A DNA stretch of 64,000 nt, taken from NCBI GenBank assembly GCA_963706605.1, contig OY970165.1, positions 1,302,001-1,366,000 of the forward strand, given 5' to 3'. Under the pieces are notes generated by a model, which was not told where the DNA came from, did no database searches, and saw only the letters and a program-made list of their open reading frames with translations. A program made the translations under genes and the position numbers. Each line of letters begins with the position of its first letter. Position 1 is the stretch's first letter. Shown piece by piece: positions 44,029-51,893 of the stretch. The stretch is from VRUE01 sp963706605. GTDB taxonomy: Bacteria; Actinomycetota; Thermoleophilia; Solirubrobacterales; 70-9.

Positions 44029-45579
44029 TCATCGGGAGGCGTCCTTCAGCAGCGCCTCGACCAGGCCGTCGACGTCGTGGCGCTCGGCCTCCACGTGCAC
44101 TTCGAGGCCGGCGGCGCGCGCCGCCTCGCTGGTGATCGGGCCGATCGAGATGACGCGGGCTGTGGACGGAAAGCGGTCGCCGAGGACCTCGGTCAGGTTG
44201 CGGACCGTGGAGGAGGAGGTGAAGGTGACGTACTCGGCACCCTGCGCGGCCTCGATCGTCTCCGGCTCGGGGGTTTCGCGGACCGTCTCGTAGAGGGCGA
44301 CGACGTCGACCTCGGCGCCGCGCTCGCGCAGAGCGTCCGGGAGGACGTCGCGCGCCTCGGCGGCGCGGGCGACGAGGGCCGACCGACCGGCGACCTCGAC
44401 CGCGGCCAGGGATTCGATCAGCGACTCGGCGACGAAGCGCTCGGGGACGACGTCAGCGGCGATGCCATGCTCGGCCAGCGCCCGCGCCGTGCCCGGACCG
44501 ATCGCGGCGACGGTGGCGTTGGCCAGGACCCGCGCGTCGAGCCCCGCTGCGGTGAGCGCCTCGAACAGCAGGCGCACCCCGTTGGGGCTGGTCAGGCAGA
44601 CGAGCGCATAGTTGTGGATCGCCCCAATCGCGCGCCGCACCCCGTCGCTGTCGATCCGCGACTCGATCCGGATCGCCGGTAACTCGACGACCTCGGCGCC
44701 GAGGGCGCGCAGGCCGGCGGCAAGGCCGCTCGCCTGGGCGCGCGCACGGGTGACGACGACGCGCCGCCCGTGCAGGGGGCGGCGCTCGAGCCAGGCGAGC
44801 TCCTCGCGGCGCGCAACCACTGGGCCGACGACGATCAGCGCCGGCGCCCCGATGCCCTCGCCCTCGACCGCCTCGGAGAGCGCGCCGAGCGTCGCGACGA
44901 CGGTGCGCTGGCCGGCCATCGTGCCGCGCTCCACCGCGGCGGCGGGCTCGTCAGGGTCGCGGCCGGCCTCGATCAACGCCGCGGCGTTGTCGCGCAGCCG
45001 TTTGACGCCCATGTAGAAGACGAGGGTGCCGGGGAAGCGGGCCAGCGCCTCCCAATCGATTGCCGTCTCCGCCTTCTCGGGATCCTCGTGGCCCGTGACG
45101 AAGGCGACTGCGGAGGCGTCGTCGCGGTGGGTGACCGGGATCCCGGCGTAGGCGCTCGCCGCGACCCCGGCGGTGACCCCGGGCACGACCTCGAACTCGA
45201 CCCCGGCGGCGCGCAGCGCTTCTCCCTCCTCGCCGCCACGGCCGAAGACGAACGGGTCGCCACCCTTGAGCCGCACCACGCTCTTTCCGGCAAGCGCCGC
45301 CTCAACCAGCCGCCCATTGATCTCCCCCTGCGGCGCAGACGTGCCGGGAGTTAAGGGTCCATATGGGGGCCTAACTCCCGGCACGTCCTTGGCGGGGGTC
45401 TTGCCTACGTAGACGAGTTCGGCGTCGGTGCGGGCGCCGTCGAGCGCCCCGGGTGGGATCAGCCGGTCGTAGAAGATCGCGTCAGCCGAGGCGATCAGCT
45501 CCAGTGAGCGCGCCGTCATCAGCCCCGGGTCGCCGGGGCCGGCGCCGACCAGGTAGACGACACCCGGGCGGGCGCTCAT
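44029..45579 (-). CDS. cobA-hemD: Uroporphyrinogen-III C-methyltransferase / uroporphyrinogen-III synthase fusion
   Basis: This 516-aa bifunctional enzyme has an N-terminal CobA (SUMT) domain: VYLVGAGPGDPGLMTARSL, DAIFYDRL, VVRLKGGDPFVFGRGGEE and VVPGVTAGVAA. A C-terminal HemD domain follows: RRVVVTRARAQASGLAAGLRALGAEVVELPAI, then FTSSSTVRNLTEVL. It makes uroporphyrinogen III and methylates it to precorrin-2 for siroheme/B12. Residues 65-81 are encoded by palindromic element A; homologues go from the GKTPA-type region straight to PQGEIN. Start ATG 45579. Confidence 0.93.
   Translation of the reverse strand: MSARPGVVYLVGAGPGDPGLMTARSLELIASADAIFYDRLIPPGALDGARTDAELVYVGKTPAKDVPGVRPPYGPLTPGTSAPQGEINGRLVEAALAGKSVVRLKGGDPFVFGRGGEEGEALRAAGVEFEVVPGVTAGVAASAYAGIPVTHRDDASAVAFVTGHEDPEKAETAIDWEALARFPGTLVFYMGVKRLRDNAAALIEAGRDPDEPAAAVERGTMAGQRTVVATLGALSEAVEGEGIGAPALIVVGPVVARREELAWLERRPLHGRRVVVTRARAQASGLAAGLRALGAEVVELPAIRIESRIDSDGVRRAIGAIHNYALVCLTSPNGVRLLFEALTAAGLDARVLANATVAAIGPGTARALAEHGIAADVVPERFVAESLIESLAAVEVAGRSALVARAAEARDVLPDALRERGAEVDVVALYETVRETPEPETIEAAQGAEYVTFTSSSTVRNLTEVLGDRFPSTARVISIGPITSEAARAAGLEVHVEAERHDVDGLVEALLKDASR
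45338..45387. repeat. Palindromic element family A, copy 2, inserted in frame inside cobA-hemD (50 nt)
   Basis: The arms are GACGTGCCGGGAGTTA and its exact complement (16 bp), around a centre GGTCCATATGGGGGCC. It supplies 17 codons, read DVPGVRPPYGPLTPGTS, at residues 65-81 of the enzyme. Copy 1 at 3018-3067 has identical length and termini. Confidence 0.9.
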
Positions 45580-45627
45580 TCCGCTGTTAGTTCTGTGTCT
45601 ATAGGGCGCATTTCTCACACCGGAAGC

Positions 45628-46503
45628 TCAGGCGAGGCTCTCAGCTCGGTCGAGTATCTCGCGGGCACCCGCCTGCAGCAGGCGCTCGGCGAGCAGCGCC
45701 CCGACTTCGCCGGGGCTGTCCGCCTCGCCCTCGACCCGGTCACGGATCCACTCGCTGCCGTCGGGAAGTCCGACAAAGGCCTCGACCACGATCCGCTCAT
45801 CGTCCACTGTGGCGTGAACGCCGATCGGGGTCGCGCAGGTCGCGTCGAGCAAGGCGACGGAGGCGCGCTCCGCGGTCAGCTCGACTAGCGCCGTGTCGTC
45901 GCCGATCGAGGCCGCGGCCTCTGCCGCCGCGACGTCGCCAACGCGGGCCTGGAGAACCAGCGCGCCCTGTCCCGCGGCGGGGATCATCGTCGTGGCCGGA
46001 ATCGCGAATGACGCCTCGCCTTCGCGACCAAGCCGCCGCAGGCCGGCCGCGGCGAGCACGATCGCGTCCAGCTCGCCCTCGGCCAGCTTGCGCAGCCGCG
46101 TGTCGACGTTGCCGTGCAGCTCGTTCACCCGCAGATCGGGTCGTGCGGCGAGCAGCTGGGCGCGGCGGCGCAGGCTGGCAGTGCCGACCCGCGCCCCCTC
46201 CGGCACCTCCTCCAGTGCGCTTCCGACCCCGACCCAGACGTCGGCGGGATCCTCCCGCGCAGGCACCGCGACGATCGTCAGCCCATCCGGCATCCCGGCG
46301 GGAACGTCCTTCGCCGAGTGGACGCCAATCTCCGCCTCGCCGTCGAGCACCGCCCGCTCGACCCCGCGCACGAACCGGGCCTTGTCACCGACCTCACCAT
46401 CGGAGGAGACCTCGACCAGCTCAGCCCCGCCAAGCAGCGCGGCGACCTGTCCCGCCTGAGCTTTGGCGAGTGCACTGTTGCGAGTGGCAATACGGATCGT
46501 CAA
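45628..46503 (-). CDS. hemC: Hydroxymethylbilane synthase (porphobilinogen deaminase)
   Basis: This 291-aa enzyme polymerises four porphobilinogens on a dipyrromethane cofactor. It has IATRNSALAKAQ, GVHSAKDVPAGMPDGL, TASLRRRAQLLAARPDL and HGNVDTRLRKL. The cofactor-anchoring Cys is in LLDATCATPIGVHA. The TTG start at 46501-46503 is at the edge of palindromic element E, whose arm supplies two of its three bases. It is followed after 48 bp by cobA-hemD. Confidence 0.94.
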   Translation of the reverse strand: MTIRIATRNSALAKAQAGQVAALLGGAELVEVSSDGEVGDKARFVRGVERAVLDGEAEIGVHSAKDVPAGMPDGLTIVAVPAREDPADVWVGVGSALEEVPEGARVGTASLRRRAQLLAARPDLRVNELHGNVDTRLRKLAEGELDAIVLAAAGLRRLGREGEASFAIPATTMIPAAGQGALVLQARVGDVAAAEAAASIGDDTALVELTAERASVALLDATCATPIGVHATVDDERIVVEAFVGLPDGSEWIRDRVEGEADSPGEVGALLAERLLQAGAREILDRAESLA

Positions 46504-46616
46504 GGCCTATCCCGATAGGGGTGGAACGTCTTGTACTTTTTTTGCGGCGACACTCTCGGACGGCCGATAGCTGTCTTCAAAAAAAGTTAAGTGGAACCCC
46601 TATCGGGATAGGCCTT
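46502..46616. repeat. Nested palindromic element E between hemA and hemC (115 nt)
   Basis: The 21-nt outer arms (46502-46522 and 46596-46616) are perfect complements. An inner pair, ACTTTTTTTG and CAAAAAAAGT (46535-46544 and 46578-46587), nests inside. The hemA C-terminus (KAYPDRGST) and its TAA stop are encoded in the right part, and the hemC TTG start uses the left end. Confidence 0.85.
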
Positions 46617-47942
46617 ACGCCGTTCGGAGATGTCAGTTATCTGGGCGCCTTTCGCCTCGTCCTCCGGCTCGGTCTCGGAGTCGAGCCCGAACAGCTCGCG
46701 CAGCGCGCTCACGTAGAGGTAGGCGTCGTCGCTGCCGGCGGAGCGCTTCATCCGCAGGGTCGGCTCGTGCAGGAGGCGGGAGGCGACCGCCTTGGCCATC
46801 GCCGTGAGGCGCTCGCGGTCCGCCTCTCCGAGGCTCTCCCAGCGCCCCTCGTTCTCGGCCAGCACCCGGCCGACGACCTCGTCGGCACGCTGGCGCAGCG
46901 AAGCGATCGTCGGCACCACCTCGAGCGAGGCGAGCCAGCGCTCGAAGCGGTCCAGCTCTGCGGCCAGGATCGGCTCCGCCCGGCGCGCCTCACCCTCACG
47001 GCCGCTGGCGTTGCGCTCGACGATCTGCTGCACGTCGTCGATGTCGTGGAGGCTGACCCCGGGGATCTCGCGGCACTCGGGCTCGATGTCGCGGGGCACC
47101 GCGATGTCGACCAGCAGCAGTGGCCTGCCCTCGCGTGTCTCCATCACCTGGGCGAGGCCGTCGCGCTCGACGATGTGGTGGGGGGAGTTGGTCGCCGAGA
47201 CGACGATGTCGGCCGCCTGCAGCTGCTCCGGCAGCTCCTCGAAGCGGACCGCTTCCCCATCGAAGCGCTGGGCAAGGCCGATCGCCCGGTCGTAGTGGCG
47301 GTTGGCGACGAAAACGGTGGCGACGCCGCGGGCGACAAGCGCCCGCGCGACCAGCTCGGCGGTCTCGCCGGCGCCGATCACCAGCACCCGCCGCTCGCCG
47401 AGGTCGCCGAGGGTGCGCCGCGCCAGCTCGACCGCGACCGAGGGGATCGAGACGCCCTTCTCGCCGATCGCGGTCTCCTCGCGGATGCGGCCCCCGGCGG
47501 CGAGGGCGCCGCGGAAGAGGCGGTTGAGGATCGGCCCGGTGGAGCCCTCGACCAGCGCAAGCTCGTAGGCGCGTTTGACCTGGCCCTGGATCTCGGCCTC
47601 GCCGACGATCATCGAGTCGAGCCCGGCGGTGACCCGGAAGAGGTGACGGGCCGCTTCGCCGGAGCGCAGCGAGTAGAGGTGGCCGAGCAGCTCGGTGGGG
47701 CGGATCTCCGCCTGCCGGGTGAGCACCCCGAGCGCCGTCGACTCGGCTTCCACCGTGTCGGAGACGATCAGGTAGAGCTCGGTGCGGTTGCAGGTCGAGA
47801 TCGCCGCCGCCTCGTGGATTCCGTCCACCGCGGTCAGCTCGTGCAGGGCGCCGACCGCGCGCCCCTCGGTCAGCGAGAGCCGCTCACGCAGATCGAGCGG
47901 CGCGGTCTTGTGAGAGACCCCCAGGGTTAGCAGCTCAGACAT
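46587..47942 (-). CDS. hemA: Glutamyl-tRNA reductase
   Basis: This 451-aa enzyme reduces Glu-tRNA to glutamate-1-semialdehyde, the first step of the C5 tetrapyrrole route. It has LGVSHKTAPLDLRE, the catalytic Cys in AISTCNRTELY, SMIVGEAEIQGQVKRAY, the NADPH-binding VLVIGAGETAELVARAL, and the dimerisation helix at the C-terminus. Its last residues and stop come from palindromic element E. ATG 47942 overlaps the CcmD-like gene end by 8 bases. Confidence 0.94.
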   Translation of the reverse strand: MSELLTLGVSHKTAPLDLRERLSLTEGRAVGALHELTAVDGIHEAAAISTCNRTELYLIVSDTVEAESTALGVLTRQAEIRPTELLGHLYSLRSGEAARHLFRVTAGLDSMIVGEAEIQGQVKRAYELALVEGSTGPILNRLFRGALAAGGRIREETAIGEKGVSIPSVAVELARRTLGDLGERRVLVIGAGETAELVARALVARGVATVFVANRHYDRAIGLAQRFDGEAVRFEELPEQLQAADIVVSATNSPHHIVERDGLAQVMETREGRPLLLVDIAVPRDIEPECREIPGVSLHDIDDVQQIVERNASGREGEARRAEPILAAELDRFERWLASLEVVPTIASLRQRADEVVGRVLAENEGRWESLGEADRERLTAMAKAVASRLLHEPTLRMKRSAGSDDAYLYVSALRELFGLDSETEPEDEAKGAQITDISERRKAYPDRGST

Positions 47943-48159
47943 CAGCGCCGACCTCCTCGCGGGCCTCGCCCTGCTCGGCGTTGCGCTGCTCCGCGAAGCC
48001 GGCGAGCTCGCGCAGCTCACGCTCGATCCGTTGCAGTTTGGCGGCCATGATCGCGACGTAGACGACGATCAGCACCAGGAAGACGATGTAGGCACCGGCG
48101 ACGTACTTGCCGGCCTCGTCGAGCGGCAGGGCGGGGGCGGCGGCAAGCAGGGCAAGCAC
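47935..48159 (-). CDS. ccmD: CcmD-like small membrane protein
   Basis: This 74-aa protein has one membrane helix (GAYIVFLVLIVVYVAIMAA) followed by a charged helix (KLQRIERELRELAGFAEQR), as CcmD proteins have. CcmD holds CcmC and CcmE together in cytochrome c maturation. The GTG start follows the ccmC stop directly. It overlaps hemA by 8 bases, physically linking the Ccm and heme pathways. Confidence 0.75.
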   Translation of the reverse strand: MLALLAAAPALPLDEAGKYVAGAYIVFLVLIVVYVAIMAAKLQRIERELRELAGFAEQRNAEQGEAREEVGADV

Positions 48160-48882
48160 CTACCCCACCTCCGGCGCGACGCGGGAGGCCCCGGCCGGCG
48201 TGGGGGCGTCGAGGGCGCGGCGCAGCCGCTTCAGCTGCCCCGAGGCGCTCTTCGCGGTCAGCTCGAACTTGACCAGGGTCACCCAGAGCAACCCGATCGC
48301 CAGCAGGCTGGCGAGGAAGGTCAGCATCATCGAGCCGGGCAGGCCACCGTTGGCGGTCGCGAAGACTCGCGGGTGGACGAGGCTCTGGGCGAGGCGCACC
48401 GCCATGAAGTTGAGCGGCACGAAGGCGCCGGCGACGATCGCGAAGACCGAGGCGTAGCGGGCCTGGCGCTCGCGGTCCTCGATCGCGTAGCGGAACGGGT
48501 AGTAGGTCGCGTACATCAGGAAGACGATCAGGAAGCTGACCAGGGTCGGCTCGTCCCAGACCCACCAGTGCCCCCACGAGGCCTTGGCCCAGATCGAGCC
48601 GGTGATCAGCACCGCGACGCCGAAGATCACCGACATGTGGATCGAGACGTAGGAGTACGCGTCCCAGCGGCTGTTGCCGCTGCGCAGGTGGAGGACCGCG
48701 AAGACGCCGCCGACGACAAAGCCGACCAGCGCGACGATCGCCAGCGGCACGTGCAGGTAGAAGATCTTCTGGATGAAGCCCTGGTCGGCGTCGAGCGGCG
48801 CGTAGAAGAAGACCAGCGAGAGCGCAGCGACGAGCGCCGCGACGGTCGCGATCGAGAGGGGTCTCAGGCCTTTGCCGTACAT
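48160..48882 (-). CDS. ccmC: Heme exporter/handling protein CcmC
   Basis: This 240-aa membrane protein has six helices. The WWD heme-handling motif is present as SWGHWWVWDEPTLVS, and conserved His residues lie in FYLHVPLAI and VSIHMSVIFG. It loads heme to CcmE in system I cytochrome c biogenesis. The order ccmA-B-C-D fits that system, though CcmE and CcmF are not in the window. Confidence 0.92.
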   Translation of the reverse strand: MYGKGLRPLSIATVAALVAALSLVFFYAPLDADQGFIQKIFYLHVPLAIVALVGFVVGGVFAVLHLRSGNSRWDAYSYVSIHMSVIFGVAVLITGSIWAKASWGHWWVWDEPTLVSFLIVFLMYATYYPFRYAIEDRERQARYASVFAIVAGAFVPLNFMAVRLAQSLVHPRVFATANGGLPGSMMLTFLASLLAIGLLWVTLVKFELTAKSASGQLKRLRRALDAPTPAGASRVAPEVG

Positions 48883-48912
48883 GCGTGTGGGCGCGGTGGG
48901 AGGCGGGGCGCC

Positions 48913-49593
48913 TCAGTCCTCCAGCAGGAAGTCGAATACGGCGTACCCGACGAGGAGGAAGATCAAATCGTATAGGCCGAGCACCGCAAGCCAGGTGCCG
49001 AAGCGGTGGTAACCGGGTCCGCCCAGCGCCAGGAGCGGCTCGCTGGCACCGGTCGCGGCGATCATCAGCGGTACCACCAGGGGCAGCAGGACGAGCGGTC
49101 CCAGCAGGTCGCGGGCACGAGAGTTGACCGCCATCGAGGAGATCAGCGTGCCGGTCGCGGCGAGCCCGAGGTCGGCGAGCAGGAGGACGAGGGCGAGCGG
49201 GGGGAGCGCCGCCGCCGAGTCGAGGAAGAAGACGGCGAAGACGGGGACGACGATCAGCTCCAGCACCAGCAGGTAGGCGAGCAGCGCCGCCGCCTTGGCT
49301 GCGAAGAGGGTGGTGCGGTCGATTGGGGCGAGGCGGATCGCGTCGAAGCCGCCCTCCTCGCGCTCGGCGACGAAGAGGCGGTTGATGCCGAGGATCGCGG
49401 CGAACAGCAGCGTCGCCCACAGCACACCGGCGGCGAGGCTGCCGGAGAGGCTGGTGCGGTCGAGGCCGAAGCGGAAGATGACGAAGGTGGTGACGGCGAA
49501 GAGCGCCATCGCCGGCAGCGATTGCAGGGTGCGCAGCTCGGCGCGCAGGTCCTTGCCGAGGAGCGCCGCGAAGGCGACGCGAGAAGGGGTCAC
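48913..49593 (-). CDS. ccmB: Heme ABC exporter permease CcmB
   Basis: This 226-aa membrane protein has about six helices, with ALLGKDLRAELRTLQSLPAMALFAVTTFVIF at the start and the cytoplasmic loop VAEREEGGFDAIRLAPIDRTTLFAAK typical of CcmB. It is the membrane half of the CcmAB transporter. Start GTG 49593 overlaps the ccmA stop by GTGA. Confidence 0.9.
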   Translation of the reverse strand: MTPSRVAFAALLGKDLRAELRTLQSLPAMALFAVTTFVIFRFGLDRTSLSGSLAAGVLWATLLFAAILGINRLFVAEREEGGFDAIRLAPIDRTTLFAAKAAALLAYLLVLELIVVPVFAVFFLDSAAALPPLALVLLLADLGLAATGTLISSMAVNSRARDLLGPLVLLPLVVPLMIAATGASEPLLALGGPGYHRFGTWLAVLGLYDLIFLLVGYAVFDFLLED

Positions 49594-50240
49594 GCGACCG
49601 CCACCCTGCCGCCGGCGCCGAGCCGCAGCACCTGGTCCGCGTCGGGCAGCGCCCGCTCGGGGTCGTGGGTGACGAGGACCCTGGTCCGTCGCCCTCCGGG
49701 GCCGATCAGCTCGCGAGCCAGCTCGCGCCCCTCGGCGTCGAGGTTCGAATCGGGCTCGTCGAGTAGCAGCAGCTCCGGCTCGTGCAGGACGCAGCGGCAG
49801 ACGGCGAGTCGCTGCCGCATCCCCGCCGACAGCTCGGCGACCCGCTGGTCGGCGCGCCGCTCCATGCCGACCGCGGCGAGCAGCTCCCCGATTCGCGCCT
49901 CCGCCGCGGCCCCGCGCAGTCCGTGCAGGCGGGCGTGGAAGCGCAGGTTCTCGCGCCCGCTGAGGTCGCGGTAGAGGAGCGCCTCATGGCCGAGGAAGCC
50001 GATCCGGCCGCGCGCCTTCCAGGCTTCGCCGGGCAGGCGTGCCCCCAACACGCGCACCTCGCCGCCGCTGGGGCGCAGCAGGGTGGCGAGGATGCGCAGC
50101 AGCGTCGTCTTGCCCGCTCCGTTCGGCCCCAGCACGACCAGGGACTCGCCCGCCGCCAGCTCGAAGCCGACCCCGTCGAGCGCGGGCCGCTCGCCGAAGT
50201 CGCGCCGCAGCCCGGCGACGGCGACGGCGGGATCCGTCAA
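49590..50240 (-). CDS. ccmA: Heme ABC exporter ATP-binding protein CcmA
   Basis: This 216-aa ABC ATPase has Walker A GPNGAGKTT, the signature ELSAGMRQRLAVCRCV, Walker B LLLLDEPDSNLD and the H-loop THDP. It drives release of CcmE from CcmCD. The TTG start overlaps the upstream aldehyde dehydrogenase stop by TTGA, so the ccm genes are translationally coupled to a dehydrogenase. Confidence 0.9.
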   Translation of the reverse strand: MTDPAVAVAGLRRDFGERPALDGVGFELAAGESLVVLGPNGAGKTTLLRILATLLRPSGGEVRVLGARLPGEAWKARGRIGFLGHEALLYRDLSGRENLRFHARLHGLRGAAAEARIGELLAAVGMERRADQRVAELSAGMRQRLAVCRCVLHEPELLLLDEPDSNLDAEGRELARELIGPGGRRTRVLVTHDPERALPDADQVLRLGAGGRVAVA

Positions 50241-51832
50241 CGGCGCTTGCGCAGGGTGCGGGCGCCGACCTTGAGCAGCGGCCCGGCGCCCTCGCGCAGG
50301 GCGTTGGTCCGGGTTGCGCCCTTGCCGTAGAGCAGCTTCGCCGAAGCGCGAACCGCTTCGCCCAGGGTGCGGTCGTAGGGATGCCACCAGAAGTCGCGGG
50401 CGAGACCCGGCTCCCAGGCGTTCATCTTGACGTTGACGCACTCGTAGAAGCCGAATTTGGAGTGCGAGCGGCCGACGCCGGAATCCTTGACGCCGCCCCA
50501 GGCGCACTGGCAGGCGCCGTGGCTGAAGGAGTGGTCGTTGACCCAGACCATGCCCGACTCGATCCGCCGCGCGATCCGCTCGCCCTTCTGGCGGTCCTTG
50601 GTCCAGACCGAGGCGCCAAGCCCGAACTCGGAGTCGTTGGCGAGGTCGATCGCCTCCTGCTCGGAGTCGACGACGACGATCGGCAGCACCGGGCCGAAGA
50701 CCTCCTCCTTCATGATCCGCATCTCGTGCGTGACCCCGGTCAGCACGGTCGGCGCTATGTATTTGTCGGAGAGCCCGGCGACCGGGGTTGGGCCACCGCA
50801 GAGCTTGGTCGCGCCGGAGGCGACCGCGTCCTCGATCAGGTCGACGACGATCTCGTACTGGCCGTCGGAGGTCATCGGGCCGATCTCCGTCTCCCACTCC
50901 ATTGGGTTGCCGAGGCGCAGCTTCTGTGCCTCGCGGGCGACGCCCGCGACGAAGCGATCGGCGACCTCGCGCATCACGTACACCCGCTCGATCCCCGAGC
51001 AGGTCTGGCCGGCATTGGCGAAGCCGCCCCAGACGGCGCCGGAGATCGCGTTGTCGAGGTCGGCGTCGGCGCAGACGATCATCGGGTCCTTGCCGCCCAG
51101 CTCGAGGACGGAGCCCTTGAGCTGTTGTGCGCAGACCTCACCGACCGTGCGGCCGACCTCGACCGAGCCGGTGAAGAAGATCTTGCCAGCGCTGGAGCGC
51201 GCCAGCGCGTCGCCGACGGCGCCGCCGCCGTGGACGACGCGGATCAGGCCCTCGGGCAGGCCGCCCTTCTCGAAGACGCGGCGGATCGCCTCACCCAGCA
51301 GCGGCGTCAGGCTGGCCGGCTTGAGGACGACCCCGTTACCCGCCATCAGCGCGATCGCCACCTCGCCGAAGGGGATCGACCAGGGATAGTTCCAGGGCGC
51401 GATCACCCCGACCACGCCGATCGGCTCGTAGGTGAAACGCCCTTTCTTGCTCGCCAGGAAGGCCTGCGACATCCGCACCTTCTCGTCGGCGAGGATCTTG
51501 GGGCCGGCCTTCGCGCACCAGTGCAGCGCGTCGACGGTCGGCAGCAGCTCCATCGTGTAGGCCTCGGCACGCGGCTTGCCCTGCTCGTTGACGAGCAGCT
51601 CGGCGATCTGGTCGATGTCGTCGAGCAGCGCGTCGGCGGCGCGGCGCATGTAGCGGGCGCGGTCGTCGAGGCTCAGCTCGCCCCAGGCAGGCTGGATACG
51701 GGCGACGTCGTCGACGACGGCCTGGACCTGGTCCGGGGTGATGGTGGCTACGGAGCCGACGAGCTCTCCGGTTGCGGGGTTGAAGGACTCGAGCGTGGAC
51801 TGGGCGGCTTGGGGCTGCGTGGCGGTCTCCAT
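50237..51832 (-). CDS. Aldehyde dehydrogenase family protein
   Basis: This 531-aa NAD(P)-dependent enzyme has GVIAPWNYPWSIPFGEV, the catalytic Glu in VLELGGKDPM and Cys in GFANAGQTCSGIERVY, and a long C-terminal extension (about 50 residues) beyond the usual 480. It resembles succinate semialdehyde or benzaldehyde-type members; the substrate is not defined. It is the first gene of the ccm/hem chain, and its stop overlaps the ccmA start. Confidence 0.85.
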   Translation of the reverse strand: METATQPQAAQSTLESFNPATGELVGSVATITPDQVQAVVDDVARIQPAWGELSLDDRARYMRRAADALLDDIDQIAELLVNEQGKPRAEAYTMELLPTVDALHWCAKAGPKILADEKVRMSQAFLASKKGRFTYEPIGVVGVIAPWNYPWSIPFGEVAIALMAGNGVVLKPASLTPLLGEAIRRVFEKGGLPEGLIRVVHGGGAVGDALARSSAGKIFFTGSVEVGRTVGEVCAQQLKGSVLELGGKDPMIVCADADLDNAISGAVWGGFANAGQTCSGIERVYVMREVADRFVAGVAREAQKLRLGNPMEWETEIGPMTSDGQYEIVVDLIEDAVASGATKLCGGPTPVAGLSDKYIAPTVLTGVTHEMRIMKEEVFGPVLPIVVVDSEQEAIDLANDSEFGLGASVWTKDRQKGERIARRIESGMVWVNDHSFSHGACQCAWGGVKDSGVGRSHSKFGFYECVNVKMNAWEPGLARDFWWHPYDRTLGEAVRASAKLLYGKGATRTNALREGAGPLLKVGARTLRKRR

Positions 51833-51893
51833 GGCGGTCGATTGTACGCCGGCTCCCTGTGAGCGCGACTACCGGCACGGTCATACTCGGCGC

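Noticed and set aside
46008..47930. 640-codon frame antisense to hemA and hemC
   Set aside because: It overlaps two certain heme genes and has the same low-complexity character.
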